Below are positions 45,105 through 55,284 of a stretch of 64,000 nt of DNA, in pieces (within the stretch, counting starts at the first letter, position 1; each line of letters starts with the position of its first letter). The notes beneath the pieces are model-generated. The model was given only the letters and a program-made list of their open reading frames with translations. It ran no database searches and was not told the DNA's origin. This DNA comes from Candidatus Gastranaerophilales bacterium (lineage in GTDB: Bacteria; Cyanobacteriota; Vampirovibrionia; Gastranaerophilales; Gastranaerophilaceae), in NCBI GenBank assembly GCA_944325575.1, contig CALVAR010000001.1:124001-188000 (forward strand), given 5' to 3'. The translations under genes were made by a program, and so were the position numbers.

Positions 45105-45851
45105 ATGTTTTACTTTGAAACTATTAATAACAAGAAGATATTAAAATCAGATCTTCTTACTAAAGCACAACATTTATTTACAACAAGAGAGTCTGTTGTC
45201 ACGCCTAAAGATATTGACTCACTAAAAACGCTTTGCAAAATAAATACAGAAGAAATTTGCAAATATCTGAAAGTTTCAAAGGAAAATATAATTTCACCTG
45301 TACAAACACATTCAAGCAACATAAAAATTGCAAAAAAAGGACAAACATATCCGGATACTGATGCTCTTATTGTCGAAGATAAAGATATTGCAGTATTGCT
45401 GAATTTTGCAGATTGCACACCTGTAATTTTATATGATGAAAAGAATAATACAGGAGCAGTTGTTCATGCAGGTTGGAGAGGCACGGCCTCATCAATAGCA
45501 GCAAAAACAATTCAATACATGCAAAAAATCTACTCAACAGAACCGCAAAATGTCACTGCACTAATCGGTCCCGCGATATCCGGTATAAACTATCAGGTTG
45601 ATAAAGATGTTTTTGAGCAAATAGAAAAAACTTTAAAAAAGAATTATGGCGACTACTATTCTTATGATGAAAAATCAAATAAATATAATCTGGATTTAAA
45701 GACAGTTAATTATCATCAGCTTGAAGAACTAGGCGTATTGAGAATTGACAAGTGTAATTATTGTACTTATGATTCGGTTGATGTATTCTTTTCTTACAGA
45801 AGAGAACACGGAAACACTGCCAGACACAGTGCAATTTTAAAATTAAATTAG
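45105..45851 (+). CDS. pgeF: Multicopper-like laccase domain protein PgeF (YfiH)
   Basis: 248 residues. Signatures are SPVQTHSSNI, VLLNFADCTPVILYDEKN, VVHAGWRGTASSIAAK and the ending YCTYDSVDVFFSYRREHGNT, with the conserved zinc-binding His and Cys. Family members are described as purine nucleoside phosphorylases and as peptidoglycan-editing factors. It is downstream of upp, a nucleobase-salvage gene, which fits the first role. Confidence 0.93.
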   Translation: MFYFETINNKKILKSDLLTKAQHLFTTRESVVTPKDIDSLKTLCKINTEEICKYLKVSKENIISPVQTHSSNIKIAKKGQTYPDTDALIVEDKDIAVLLNFADCTPVILYDEKNNTGAVVHAGWRGTASSIAAKTIQYMQKIYSTEPQNVTALIGPAISGINYQVDKDVFEQIEKTLKKNYGDYYSYDEKSNKYNLDLKTVNYHQLEELGVLRIDKCNYCTYDSVDVFFSYRREHGNTARHSAILKLN

Positions 45852-45869
45852 TGACAAAGGGAGTTTCAA

Positions 45870-47192
45870 ATGTCAGTTATAGATAAATTATCTTCAATAA
45901 GCGATACATTAAGCAGTATTTTTCAATATGCACAGCAAAATCCGGAGATAAAAGAAGATTTTGATGAGTACCTAAAAACAATCGGTGCTTACAATGCACC
46001 TGCCTCGGAGCTGAGTGCAATACTTGTGACATACGTATTTGAAAGATATTTTCACAAAGGTGTTGACTCAGTATTTTCAATGTATCTAAAAGATAAAACT
46101 GACATTGATTCAAATACAAAAAATATTGTTCAAGCGCTTCAAAATTCTATTGATGCACTTTTTGAAGTGAAAAGTGTACAAAAAAACGGGTTTGATTTAT
46201 ACAGTCTCGTTAACGAAAAAAAATATTTTGCAATGCCCCTTGTAAAAATGAGTCACCTGAAAGGTATTTACAAGGGCAACTACATACTTGCCAGAATATT
46301 CCCTTATGAAAACGAATATTACATAATTGAAATAAGAGAAACTTATTCATCTCTTGATAAAGATAGAGTTTTAAAATACGCTGTAGCAAAAATCATTGAA
46401 CAGCCGGAGAATCTCTATAAGGACAATGAGCCCAAATTAGCAGAAATTGAAGACCAAATAGCAAAATTTACCGAAAAGTTTGAAAGCTGTTTCGGTACAG
46501 ACGAGATTGTAACAACAAATGAATATGTTGATAAACTTATCAGTGATTTCAATGACTATTACTTTGATTCGTCAAAGAATGCAGCTGAAATAAAAGAGCT
46601 TGTAAAACCGATTGAAAAATTTGGCTATTTTAAAGTTCCGGAATTTAACAGCAGCTATGACAACTATATAGAATCATCAATGGCAGGCTTTGCAAGCCAT
46701 AGCTCAAGATATGACGTAGGAGTAATATTTGATAAAGAACTAGGTATGTTTATTGTTCCTTTTTACGGAACACTCTGCCACATTCTTGAAACAGAAAATT
46801 ATAAAGAAATACAGGGCTGGGATGAATGCATAAAAGCATTTATGGAAAACGATAAAATCCCGGCAAGCCTTGTTCAAAGAATTGCGCAAAAGTATCCTTC
46901 ATTCATTGATAAATTAAATGAGGTATACGGCACTGAGAGAACGCTGAATGAATTTTTGGAAGAATATAAGCTTCATTACCTCAAAAACAAAATTTATTCG
47001 CCTACAAGCGTGCTATATGCCTCAAAATCATTCAGTGACCTAATGGGATTTATTCCTAACGAAGAACAAATTAAAGCCAAAGAAATTCAACAGGAATATG
47101 GAAAAACAATAGGCAGAAATGATCCTTGTCCTTGCGGAAGCGGTAAAAAATATAAAAAATGCTGCGGAGCTATAAGTGTACAAACAGTATAA
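45870..47192 (+). CDS. SEC-C motif protein with unknown N-terminal region
   Basis: 440 residues. The last 20 form a SEC-C zinc motif ([18 protein letters not shown]), as at the end of SecA. The preceding 415 residues are soluble and acidic and do not match a family I know; [20 protein letters not shown] and [19 protein letters not shown] suggest a beta-barrel-like part near 110-170. SEC-C motifs often bind zinc and ribosomes or other proteins. AAGGGAG precedes the ATG. Confidence 0.78.
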   Translation: MSVIDKLSSISDTLSSIFQYAQQNPEIKEDFDEYLKTIGAYNAPASELSAILVTYVFERYFHKGVDSVFSMYLKDKTDIDSNTKNIVQALQNSIDALFEVKSVQKNGFDLYSLVNEKKYFAMPLVKMSHLKGIYKGNYILARIFPYENEYYIIEIRETYSSLDKDRVLKYAVAKIIEQPENLYKDNEPKLAEIEDQIAKFTEKFESCFGTDEIVTTNEYVDKLISDFNDYYFDSSKNAAEIKELVKPIEKFGYFKVPEFNSSYDNYIESSMAGFASHSSRYDVGVIFDKELGMFIVPFYGTLCHILETENYKEIQGWDECIKAFMENDKIPASLVQRIAQKYPSFIDKLNEVYGTERTLNEFLEEYKLHYLKNKIYSPTSVLYASKSFSDLMGFIPNEEQIKAKEIQQEYGKTIGRNDPCPCGSGKKYKKCCGAISVQTV

Positions 47193-47210
47193 TCAGAGTA
47201 TGTGACGTAA

Positions 47211-48389
47211 TTAGATGACATATTTCATCGGTACACATATACCGATAATACCTATATTTTCAGATCTTAACCCTTTACTGTTTGCCAATGAAAAAATTTC
47301 ATCAAACAGAGCATTTACATCCTTAGTACTGCCATTTTTAATAACATTATTTATTTTATCATTAAGTTCAGGAAGCTTGCCGCTGTTTTTGATGTTTTGT
47401 AAAAGTGATTTACCAACATTAACATTATAATGTACAGTTAAATCATCTACAAAATTTACTTTATATCCCATTTTATTGTGGAACATATGAGAACCGTAAG
47501 CAGCCTCTATATTTATAGATTTACAGCCATTTTCTATTGCAGATTGTTTTATAATTGACTTTAGCTGCGACCCCAGACCAAGCCCTCTTCTGAAACTTTG
47601 TATACCGTGTCCCTTCATAACTAATTCACCATCAATTTTTTCGATCATACCATCGCACTCTGCAATACGTCTCCCTTGAGTGTCCTTAATTGTGTATGTA
47701 TACTCCTTGCGCTTGCCAAACAGACCGTCAGAAATCGTTTCTTTTTTAATTAAAGTAGCGTGATGTTTTTTACCGTCTTTAGAGAGAAGTTCCAAAGGTT
47801 CTTCAACTATTCTTGTATTGCCATTTACGGTAACTTTTTTAGGATTTGCGTTTTTTAAAGATACAGCAGCCTTCAAATCCGAAGCATTAGTATTCTTTTG
47901 AGTAACAACACTTTCTGCATTTGCATTTGCTGATAATCCCGAAGTCTCCTTACTAACTGTGCCAGCAGATTTAGTTGATACGGAAGTCCTTGAAGCATTA
48001 GACGCGTTTTGCGTAAGTAATTCCGATTTGCTTTTTTGTATTGCTGCTTTTGAAGTTTCTTTATTTACAGGCGAGATTGTCGAATTTGAAGTTTTTTCAG
48101 GCGTAACTTTTGGTAAATTTTGTTTTACTTTCCCAATTATGTTATTTATTTTATTTTTTAATTTATTAACAAAATTTGAATTAAAATATTTTCTGCCCTT
48201 TGTAATTCCATAGACACCAAGAGCGAGTAATCCAAGCTTTAAGAGTGTAGAAGAAAAATCATTCTTTTCTTCTGCAGGTTTTTGTAGTTGTTTTCCCCAA
48301 ATATTAACAGGCTCAGCAGAATATCGACCATACTGAGTGTATGTCGGCTGAAAATAGAATGACGAAAAATCGTTTTTTAAAGGATACAT
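47211..48389 (-). CDS. Membrane-anchored protein with C-terminal GNAT-like domain
   Basis: About 392 residues from the ATG at 48389. The N-terminal part is Tyr/Phe-rich (MYPLKNDFSSFYFQPTYTQY), then a TM helix (about 50-65), a Ser/Thr/Asn-rich linker (about 95-180) and a C-terminal domain. The latter has GHGIQSFRRGLGLGSQLKSI, like an acetyl-CoA loop, then SINIEAAYGSHMFHNKMGY, as in GNAT folds. The assignment of GNAT is moderate; activity is unknown. The Tyr-rich lead recalls the zincin at 55837. Confidence 0.65.
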   Translation of the reverse strand: MYPLKNDFSSFYFQPTYTQYGRYSAEPVNIWGKQLQKPAEEKNDFSSTLLKLGLLALGVYGITKGRKYFNSNFVNKLKNKINNIIGKVKQNLPKVTPEKTSNSTISPVNKETSKAAIQKSKSELLTQNASNASRTSVSTKSAGTVSKETSGLSANANAESVVTQKNTNASDLKAAVSLKNANPKKVTVNGNTRIVEEPLELLSKDGKKHHATLIKKETISDGLFGKRKEYTYTIKDTQGRRIAECDGMIEKIDGELVMKGHGIQSFRRGLGLGSQLKSIIKQSAIENGCKSINIEAAYGSHMFHNKMGYKVNFVDDLTVHYNVNVGKSLLQNIKNSGKLPELNDKINNVIKNGSTKDVNALFDEIFSLANSKGLRSENIGIIGICVPMKYVI

Positions 48390-48603
48390 ATTCCTACCAT
48401 AACCTTTCAAGTACCTATATATATTAAAAACAACTAGGATAAATTATTGACTCATAAAATCCGAATAATCCCCGATTATTCAACGGTATAAGAAGTTCCG
48501 CCATTGTAAAGATTTGTGTACATCATTAAAATTGCGTAAAATCAATATAATATCGGTTATATGTTATAATAATACTATAATCAGTTTAGGGGTAGGGTAA
48601 TAA

Positions 48604-49230
48604 ATGGATCATTTGCTTACTGCAATTAATTGTCGCAATACAGAAATAAAAATTGCATCATTAAAAGAGCTAAAAAATGTCTGTGAACAATGTATGGCTT
48701 GTGATCTTGGGAAAACAAGAACAAGCATAGTGTTTTCAGATGGCTTTGCAGGTGCTCCTGTTATGCTTATCGGCGAAGCACCCGGTGCTGATGAAGATGC
48801 CACAGGCATTCCGTTTGTCGGCAGAGCAGGCCAATTATTAAACCAATTCTTGGCAGATGCCGGCCTTGACAGAAAAAAAGATTTGTATATTTGTAATACT
48901 ATAAAATGCCGCCCTCCGCAAAACAGAATACCGACAAATGAGGAAAAACTTGCTTGCAGTGCATATCTTTTCGGGCAAATTTCAATTATAAAACCCAGAA
49001 TAATTTTGTTATGCGGGAGTACAGCCGCTCAAACATTTATAAATCAGGAAATAAAAATTTCGACAATCAGGGGCAAATGGCTTAATATTTTTGAAGATAT
49101 CGATGTTATGGCTATTTTTCATCCTTCATATTTGCTTCGCAATCATTCAACAGAGCCGGGCAGCCCCAGATGGCTTATGAAAAAAGATTTAGAGACAGTG
49201 AAAAACAGATTACAAGAAATAGATAACTAA
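48604..49230 (+). CDS. Uracil-DNA glycosylase, family 4 (Fe-S)
   Basis: 208 residues. It removes uracil from DNA. The 4Fe-4S ligands appear as CEQCMAC near residue 28 and in ICNTIKCRPPQNR. Motif A is GEAPGADEDATGIPFVGRAG and motif B is FHPSYLLRN. The ATG follows a GGGGTAGGG stretch. The stop overlaps the convergent MATE gene by four bases. Confidence 0.94.
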   Translation: MDHLLTAINCRNTEIKIASLKELKNVCEQCMACDLGKTRTSIVFSDGFAGAPVMLIGEAPGADEDATGIPFVGRAGQLLNQFLADAGLDRKKDLYICNTIKCRPPQNRIPTNEEKLACSAYLFGQISIIKPRIILLCGSTAAQTFINQEIKISTIRGKWLNIFEDIDVMAIFHPSYLLRNHSTEPGSPRWLMKKDLETVKNRLQEIDN

Positions 49231-50561
49231 TTCTTGTAAACTCTTTTTAGCTGTATAAATTTTTTAGAAATAACTGCAATAAAAATAATGGTCATAAATA
49301 AAAATGATGTTGCAAGACCTATCCAGAAGCCCCTCAACGACATATGATAATGATATGCAAGAAAGTATCCGAATGGGAGTCCAAAAAGCCAATATCCGGC
49401 AATCAGAGATACTGACGCAATTTTGGTCATCTTAAGACCTTTTAAAATACCGCTCAAACTAACCTGACAACCGTCAAACATCAAATAAAATGCAGCAATA
49501 TGCAAAATCGGAAGACCGAGAGACAACATTTCGGGGTTTGAAGTAAATATTTTAAAGATTTTTTCAGGGAATGCGAGAAGCAAAACGGAACACATCGCCA
49601 TAAACGCAACAGACATAGCCGTACCCGACAATGAGAATCTTTTTATCTCTCTGAGGTTTTTTGCGCCGTTAAAATATCCGACTTTAATTGCTATTGCAGC
49701 AGAAATTGACATAGGAATTACGTATGCACTGGATGTAATTGTCACTCCTATATTATGTGTAGCTGCAAGTATACCTGCTTCTCTTCCGACAAGAATCGTA
49801 ATCAAATTAAAGCCTAAAAACTCCAAAAACATTGCTATGCCTATAGGATATCCTATTTTAAGCAGCTGTTTTACAAGACTTGTATCAAAAGGATTTTTAA
49901 ATCTTATCAAATCAAAGCAATAAACAAGCAATGTCAACCCCATAAGCATTCTTACAATAAAAGCGGCAAGAGCAAGACCAATTACCCCAAGACCTTGTAT
50001 AGGCCCCACCCCAAAAACCAACGCATATGCAAGAATAAAGTTTAATATTAACGCAAATACCAATATGAGATTCGGAAATTTCACAATCTCATAAGCCATC
50101 AAAAATTCTCTTAAAGACTGATACAGATACATTCCAAATAATGAAAAGGCACATATAAAGATATACTCTTTTATCATAGGAACAAGTGCATCATCAAATC
50201 CCATTTTGGGAACTAACGGTACCATCAAAAGACAAATTGCACAAAAGATTACAGCCAGTATCATGGAATAATTTAAGACTGTAATAAGAAATTTTTTTGT
50301 AGGTTTTCTGTTACCTCTCATATTTGACATTTGAATGGAAATCGCAGACATAAGGCCCATTCCCATAATCAAAACACAAAATATTATTGAATTTGCAATA
50401 CTTATTGCCGCAAGAGTGTTTGTAGAATGTTTCGCCGCAATAAATACATCTGTCGCACCAATCAAGACCTGTCCTAAATTACCAATGATTAAAGGAATAG
50501 AAAGGTTTATGATATCAGTAAAATATTTTTTATAAGATTTAAATTTTTCGACTAGCTGCAT
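49227..50561 (-). CDS. MATE-family multidrug/Na+ antiporter
   Basis: 444 residues from the ATG at 50561 (a TTG four codons earlier is also possible). About twelve hydrophobic helices in two similar halves are seen, with MATE features such as IINLSIPLIIGNLGQVLIGA in helix 1 and GLGVIGLALAAFIVRMLMGL. Likely exports cationic compounds or metabolites in exchange for Na+ or H+. Its substrates are not predictable. It diverges from rfbC. Confidence 0.92.
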   Translation of the reverse strand: MQLVEKFKSYKKYFTDIINLSIPLIIGNLGQVLIGATDVFIAAKHSTNTLAAISIANSIIFCVLIMGMGLMSAISIQMSNMRGNRKPTKKFLITVLNYSMILAVIFCAICLLMVPLVPKMGFDDALVPMIKEYIFICAFSLFGMYLYQSLREFLMAYEIVKFPNLILVFALILNFILAYALVFGVGPIQGLGVIGLALAAFIVRMLMGLTLLVYCFDLIRFKNPFDTSLVKQLLKIGYPIGIAMFLEFLGFNLITILVGREAGILAATHNIGVTITSSAYVIPMSISAAIAIKVGYFNGAKNLREIKRFSLSGTAMSVAFMAMCSVLLLAFPEKIFKIFTSNPEMLSLGLPILHIAAFYLMFDGCQVSLSGILKGLKMTKIASVSLIAGYWLFGLPFGYFLAYHYHMSLRGFWIGLATSFLFMTIIFIAVISKKFIQLKRVYKN

Positions 50562-50679
50562 AATAAAAACCAATTTAGCATAACCAAACTATTAAGCAAA
50601 GTTATACATTTTAACAAATTATATCTAAAAATACTTAGTTATTATATAATTTTGTATGATAGATATACGGATAAAATAT

Positions 50680-51237
50680 ATGCCATTTAGTTTCAAAAAA
50701 TTGGAAATAGAGGATGTTATTCTTGTTACGCCAAAGGTTTTTGGAGACTCACGCGGATTTTTTATGGAATCTTACCAAAAATCCGCTTTTGAGAAAAACG
50801 GAATTAGCAATGATTTTAGTCAGGATAACCATTCTAAATCAACAAAAGGTGTCTTAAGAGGTTTACATTACCAGACAAATCCAAAAGCACAGGCAAAACT
50901 TGTAAGATGTTCCAGAGGAAAAATACTTGATGTAGCGGTAGATATAAGAAAAGACTCTCCGACATTCGGAAAATGGGTCGGAGAAGTTCTCTCTGAAGAA
51001 AACAAAAATATGCTCTATATCCCGGCAGGATTCGCTCATGGCTTTGTTGTTTTAAGTGATGAGGCAGAACTTTTATATAAGGCTTCGAACGAATACTCTC
51101 CGGAAAATGACAGGGGCGTAAGATGGAATGATCCTGATATTAATGTAAAGTGGGGTATAGATTTTGAACCGTTAATAAGCGAAAAGGACTCTAAACAACC
51201 ATTTTTAAAAGACATCAAAGAGGAGGATTTATTTTGA
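50680..51237 (+). CDS. rfbC: dTDP-4-dehydrorhamnose 3,5-epimerase
   Basis: 185 residues from the ATG at 50680; an ATG eight codons upstream exists but family members begin MPFxFKKLEI. The cupin core has QDNHSKSTKGVLRGLHYQ with the catalytic His, AKLVRCSRGKILDVAVDIR and IPAGFAHGFVVLSD. It is the third step of dTDP-L-rhamnose synthesis. rfbB begins in its stop codon. Confidence 0.96.
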   Translation: MPFSFKKLEIEDVILVTPKVFGDSRGFFMESYQKSAFEKNGISNDFSQDNHSKSTKGVLRGLHYQTNPKAQAKLVRCSRGKILDVAVDIRKDSPTFGKWVGEVLSEENKNMLYIPAGFAHGFVVLSDEAELLYKASNEYSPENDRGVRWNDPDINVKWGIDFEPLISEKDSKQPFLKDIKEEDLF

Positions 51238-52220
51238 AATTACTTGTAACCGGCGGAGCCGGCTTTATTGGAAGCTGTTTTGTAAGACACATCCTTAATA
51301 AATATAAGGACTACAAAGTAATAAACCTTGATGCACTTACATATGCAGGTAATATCGAAAACCTCGATGATTTAAAAAATAATCCAAATTACAGCTTTGT
51401 ACACGGAAATATTTGTGACAAAAAACTTGTAAGAGAACTTGTCAATGAAGTTGATGCGGTAATAAACTTCGCTGCTGAAAGCCATGTCGATCGTTCTATT
51501 ACAGGACCCGAAATTTTTATAGAAACAAATGTACAGGGCACTTTAAATCTCTTACAAGCATCTAAAGAAGCTAATATACAGAGATTTTTACAGGTTTCAA
51601 CTGATGAAGTCTACGGAACTCTCGGCAAGGATGGATATTTTTATGAAACAACTCCTCTTGCGCCGAACTCTCCGTACTCAGCATCAAAAGCCAGTGCAGA
51701 CTTGCTTGTACGAGCATACTATGAGACCTATAAAATGCCTGTACTAAATACAAGATGCTCAAACAACTACGGGCCTTATCAGTACCCTGAAAAACTTATA
51801 CCATTCTTTATTTCTAAACTTTTAAGGAACGAAAAAGTTCCTGTATATGGCGACGGGCTAAATGTCAGGGATTGGTTGTATGTTTATGACCACTGCAGTG
51901 CAATAGATACTGTCCTGCACAAAGGCAGAGTAGGAGAGGTCTACAACATTGGCGGACATAATGAAAAGACTAACCTTGAGATAACAAAAATAATCTTAGA
52001 GGCAATGGGCAAAGATGAAAGTTCTATTGAATATGTTCAGGATCGTTTGGGTCATGACAGACGCTATGCAATTGACAATCATAAGATACAGACGGAGCTT
52101 GGATGGCAGCCGTCTTTAACTTTTGAAGAAGGCATAAAATTAACTATAGACTGGTATCTAAACAATCAGGACTGGATAAAATCGATTGAAGCTAAAAAAC
52201 TGAAAGCGGAGGCCGTATAA
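51234..52220 (+). CDS. rfbB: dTDP-glucose 4,6-dehydratase
   Basis: 328 residues with a TTG start overlapping the rfbC stop (GGAGG at 51222-51227 supports it). The NAD fold starts KLLVTGGAGFIGSCFVRHI, and STDEVYGTL and the YxxxK pair SPYSASKAS give the catalytic residues. AESHVDRSITGP is also typical. Second step of dTDP-L-rhamnose synthesis. It is immediately followed by rfbD. Confidence 0.97.
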   Translation: MKLLVTGGAGFIGSCFVRHILNKYKDYKVINLDALTYAGNIENLDDLKNNPNYSFVHGNICDKKLVRELVNEVDAVINFAAESHVDRSITGPEIFIETNVQGTLNLLQASKEANIQRFLQVSTDEVYGTLGKDGYFYETTPLAPNSPYSASKASADLLVRAYYETYKMPVLNTRCSNNYGPYQYPEKLIPFFISKLLRNEKVPVYGDGLNVRDWLYVYDHCSAIDTVLHKGRVGEVYNIGGHNEKTNLEITKIILEAMGKDESSIEYVQDRLGHDRRYAIDNHKIQTELGWQPSLTFEEGIKLTIDWYLNNQDWIKSIEAKKLKAEAV

Positions 52221-53044
52221 TGAAGGTTCTTGTCACAGGCGCAACAGGCATGCTCGGTTCTGATTTATGCCCGATGCTTGAAGATGCTGGTTTTGACGTA
52301 ATTGAAACAACAATAGAAGAATTGGATATAACGGACGAACAAAACGTTAAGGATCTTTTAAACGATGTAAAACCTGATTATGTCATACACTGCGCAGCAT
52401 ATACAAATGTTGACAAAGCAGAAGAAGAACCGGACAAAGCAGAGCTTGTTAACGGCGTAGCAACAAAATATATTGCAACCGCTTGCAAAGAAAATGAATC
52501 TGTTTTGATTTATATCTCAACAGACTACGTATTTGATGGCACAAAAAATACACCTTACGAACCGGAAGATCAGACAAACCCCGTGAACTCTTACGGATTA
52601 TCTAAACTCCATGGAGAACAGGCCGTTGAAGAAAATTGTGACAGATACTACATATTGCGCACAAGCTGGCTGTACGGACACCACGGCAAAAATTTTGTGG
52701 AAACAATGATTTCTCTTGCTGACAAACCTGAAGTTATGGTTGTTAATGATCAGATAGGCTGCCCAACCTGGACTGTAGATTTGGCGGATGCGATTATCAG
52801 TTTTATTGATGAAGATCCTGAATACGGAATATACCATGCCTGCGGTGGAGGAAGCACAACGTGGTACGATTTTGCAAAAGAAATATATAATCAAGCGGGG
52901 TTGAATGTGAACTTAAAACCGTGCACTACAGAAGAGTTCCCACGTCAGGCAAAGCGGCCTAAATACAGTATAATGGACAATGATGGATTGCTAAGAGACT
53001 GGAAACTTGCACTTAAAGAATATTTAGAATTGAGGGTGGACTAA
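52220..53044 (+). CDS. rfbD: dTDP-4-dehydrorhamnose reductase
   Basis: 274 residues. It makes dTDP-L-rhamnose in the last step. The NADPH-binding start is [44 protein letters not shown] and [12 protein letters not shown] (catalytic Tyr/Lys) follow, then RTSWLYG. It overlaps both neighbours by one base. Confidence 0.96.
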   Translation: MKVLVTGATGMLGSDLCPMLEDAGFDVIETTIEELDITDEQNVKDLLNDVKPDYVIHCAAYTNVDKAEEEPDKAELVNGVATKYIATACKENESVLIYISTDYVFDGTKNTPYEPEDQTNPVNSYGLSKLHGEQAVEENCDRYYILRTSWLYGHHGKNFVETMISLADKPEVMVVNDQIGCPTWTVDLADAIISFIDEDPEYGIYHACGGGSTTWYDFAKEIYNQAGLNVNLKPCTTEEFPRQAKRPKYSIMDNDGLLRDWKLALKEYLELRVD

Positions 53045-53922
53045 TGAAAGGGATTGTATTAGCAGGCGGAGCAGGCACAAGACTTTACCCGAGCACAATG
53101 GTTGTATCAAAGCAGCTTTTGCCGATTTATGACAAACCTATGATTTTTCACCCTATATCTGTGTTAATGCTTGCGGGAATAAAGGATATTTTAATCATTT
53201 CTACACCGCAGGATTTACCTAACTTTAAGAAGCTGCTTGGAGACGGTTCACAATATGGTATAAAATTCAGTTATAAAGAACAGCATTCTCCTGACGGGCT
53301 GGCACAAGCTTTTATCCTCGGTGAAGAATTTATAGGAGACGATTGTGCCGCTTTAATTCTCGGAGACAATATCTTTTACGGCCCCGGATTTTCAGGCACA
53401 TTGCGTAATGTTGTAAATCGCACACAAACATTAGGCGGAGCAACTGTTTTCGGTTATCAGGTAAAAGATCCCGAAAGATTTGGCGTCGTATCTTTTGACA
53501 AAAACGGCATCGCTGAATCCATTGAAGAAAAACCGGTAAATCCAAAATCCAATTACGCTGTAACAGGCTTATACTTCTACGATAATTCTGTCGTGGAAAA
53601 GGCCAAAAATCTTAAACCATCAGCTCGAGGAGAACTTGAAATTACCGACCTCAACAGACTTTACCTTGATAAAGGTATATTGAATGTTGAAATACTCGGA
53701 AGAGGATTTGCGTGGCTTGATACAGGAACACATCACTCATTGCTGCAGGCAAGTCAGTATGTACATACAATAGAAGAGAATCAGGGCATAAAAATTGCCT
53801 GTTTAGAGGAAGTTGCATACAGAATGGGGTTTGTTACAAAAGAACAGCTGCAAAAACAAGCTGAAGAATATAAGAATAATGAATACTTTAATTATGTAAA
53901 AAGAATAATCTCGCAGGTATAA
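53044..53922 (+). CDS. rfbA: Glucose-1-phosphate thymidylyltransferase
   Basis: 292 residues. It makes dTDP-glucose from dTTP, the first step for rhamnose. Motifs are [49 protein letters not shown] and [13 protein letters not shown]. Completes an rfbCBDA set with no gaps. A permease gene starts six bases after its stop. Confidence 0.97.
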   Translation: MKGIVLAGGAGTRLYPSTMVVSKQLLPIYDKPMIFHPISVLMLAGIKDILIISTPQDLPNFKKLLGDGSQYGIKFSYKEQHSPDGLAQAFILGEEFIGDDCAALILGDNIFYGPGFSGTLRNVVNRTQTLGGATVFGYQVKDPERFGVVSFDKNGIAESIEEKPVNPKSNYAVTGLYFYDNSVVEKAKNLKPSARGELEITDLNRLYLDKGILNVEILGRGFAWLDTGTHHSLLQASQYVHTIEENQGIKIACLEEVAYRMGFVTKEQLQKQAEEYKNNEYFNYVKRIISQV

Positions 53923-53928
53923 AGGTAA

Positions 53929-54894
53929 ATGCAAACATTAATAATAAAAATTTTAGCTTTTTTTAATGCAATAAATACATGGTTTTTCACTCCTATAGAT
54001 TCATTAATAGAAAAGCTTCCTTTTAATGAATGGATATTAGATGCAATTATTGACAGTCTGCATATGCTGCCTTTTTTGTTCTTTATATTCGTATTTATAG
54101 AAGTTATAGAATATTTTTATTCTGAAAAAATGACAGAGCTAGCAAAATATTCAAAAAAAGCGGGGCCGCTTGCGGGCAGTCTTGCTGCATCTTTTCCGCA
54201 GTGCGGGTTTTCCGTAATAGCAAGTACCTTATACACAAAAAGACTCATCACAAAAGGAACACTGCTTGCAGTTTACCTATCTACATCAGATGAAGCAATA
54301 CCTGTTATAATGTCAGATCCTTCCAAGATTCATCTTGTTGTTCCTCTTCTTATAACAAAAATCATAATAGCGCTCATAGCCGGATACACAATTGACCTTA
54401 TACCAAATATCAATAAGGAAACAGGAGATACTGCCGGTTGCGTTGATGATCACATAGATGAAGAAGGCTGCTGCAAACACCATATTAATAAAAAGAGAAA
54501 AAGGGATTTATTTTTACACCCGCTGGAGCATACAATAAATGTATTTATTTTTATATTAGTAATAACATTGGGTTTAAATTATCTTGTTGAAATAATAGGC
54601 GGAGAAGAACATCTCGGAGAATATTTCCTGAACGATTCCATACTCCAGCCGATAATCACTGCAATAATAGGACTAATACCCAATTGCGCAATTTCAATAG
54701 CAATTACACTGATGTATCTAAAAGGCGCAATTGGCTTCGGGGCCGTAATTTCAGGATTATGTTCGAGTGCAGGACTCGGATTATTAGTACTGTTAAAAAG
54801 GAATAAACCATTTAAAGACACAATAGCAATTATATCTATGCTTTTATCTATCAGTATAATCTCTGGTATAATAATCCACATTGTATATAACTAG
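53929..54894 (+). CDS. ArsP_2-like putative heavy-metal/arsenic exporter
   Basis: 321 residues with about ten hydrophobic helices. The repeat-like ASFPQCGFSVIASTLYTKRL and GLIPNCAISIAITLMYLKGA segments are typical of PF11449 (putative 10-TM exporters). A cytoplasmic loop between the halves carries CVDDHIDEEGCCKHH, rich in Cys, His and acids, which could bind metal. It is six bases behind rfbA, with no obvious link to rhamnose; sharing a transcript is likely. Confidence 0.8.
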   Translation: MQTLIIKILAFFNAINTWFFTPIDSLIEKLPFNEWILDAIIDSLHMLPFLFFIFVFIEVIEYFYSEKMTELAKYSKKAGPLAGSLAASFPQCGFSVIASTLYTKRLITKGTLLAVYLSTSDEAIPVIMSDPSKIHLVVPLLITKIIIALIAGYTIDLIPNINKETGDTAGCVDDHIDEEGCCKHHINKKRKRDLFLHPLEHTINVFIFILVITLGLNYLVEIIGGEEHLGEYFLNDSILQPIITAIIGLIPNCAISIAITLMYLKGAIGFGAVISGLCSSAGLGLLVLLKRNKPFKDTIAIISMLLSISIISGIIIHIVYN

Positions 54895-54951
54895 CAGATA
54901 TTAATAATCAAAAATTATTATAGAATATAACTGTACGAAACGGAGAATTAT

Positions 54952-55284
54952 ATGCTTAGAACACTTATAAGATGGGTATGTTATGCACTTGCACTGATTT
55001 TTACGGCCTGGATTATACCCGGTATAGAAGTAAGCAGCTTTTTAACAGCAATGCTTGCTTGCGTTATCATTGCGTTAATAAACAGCTTTATAAAACCTGT
55101 GCTTGAATTAATCACATTGCCTATAAACATTATAACAATAGGCCTGTTTTCATTCGTACTAAATGCTTTTTTATTTATGCTGGCAGGCTGGTTGACACCC
55201 GGACTTGAGGTAGAAGGTTTTTTAAGCGCACTGCTGGGGTCTATTGTATTTTCTTTAATAAGCCTTGGAATCAGCAAAATTTAA
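54952..55284 (+). CDS. YvlD / phage-holin-4 superfamily small membrane protein
   Basis: 110 residues with four hydrophobic helices in two similar halves: TAWIIPGIEVSSFLTAMLAC and LAGWLTPGLEVEGFLSALLG. This repeat with P-G-(I/L)-E-V is characteristic of PF04020 proteins. Chromosomal copies are widespread and unrelated to lysis. ACGGAG precedes the ATG. It overlaps the convergent gene by four bases. Confidence 0.88.
   Translation: MLRTLIRWVCYALALIFTAWIIPGIEVSSFLTAMLACVIIALINSFIKPVLELITLPINIITIGLFSFVLNAFLFMLAGWLTPGLEVEGFLSALLGSIVFSLISLGISKI

Noticed and set aside
54952-55284. Prophage remnant based on the holin-like protein
   Set aside because: YvlD/holin-4-type genes are common on chromosomes, and no phage genes flank it.
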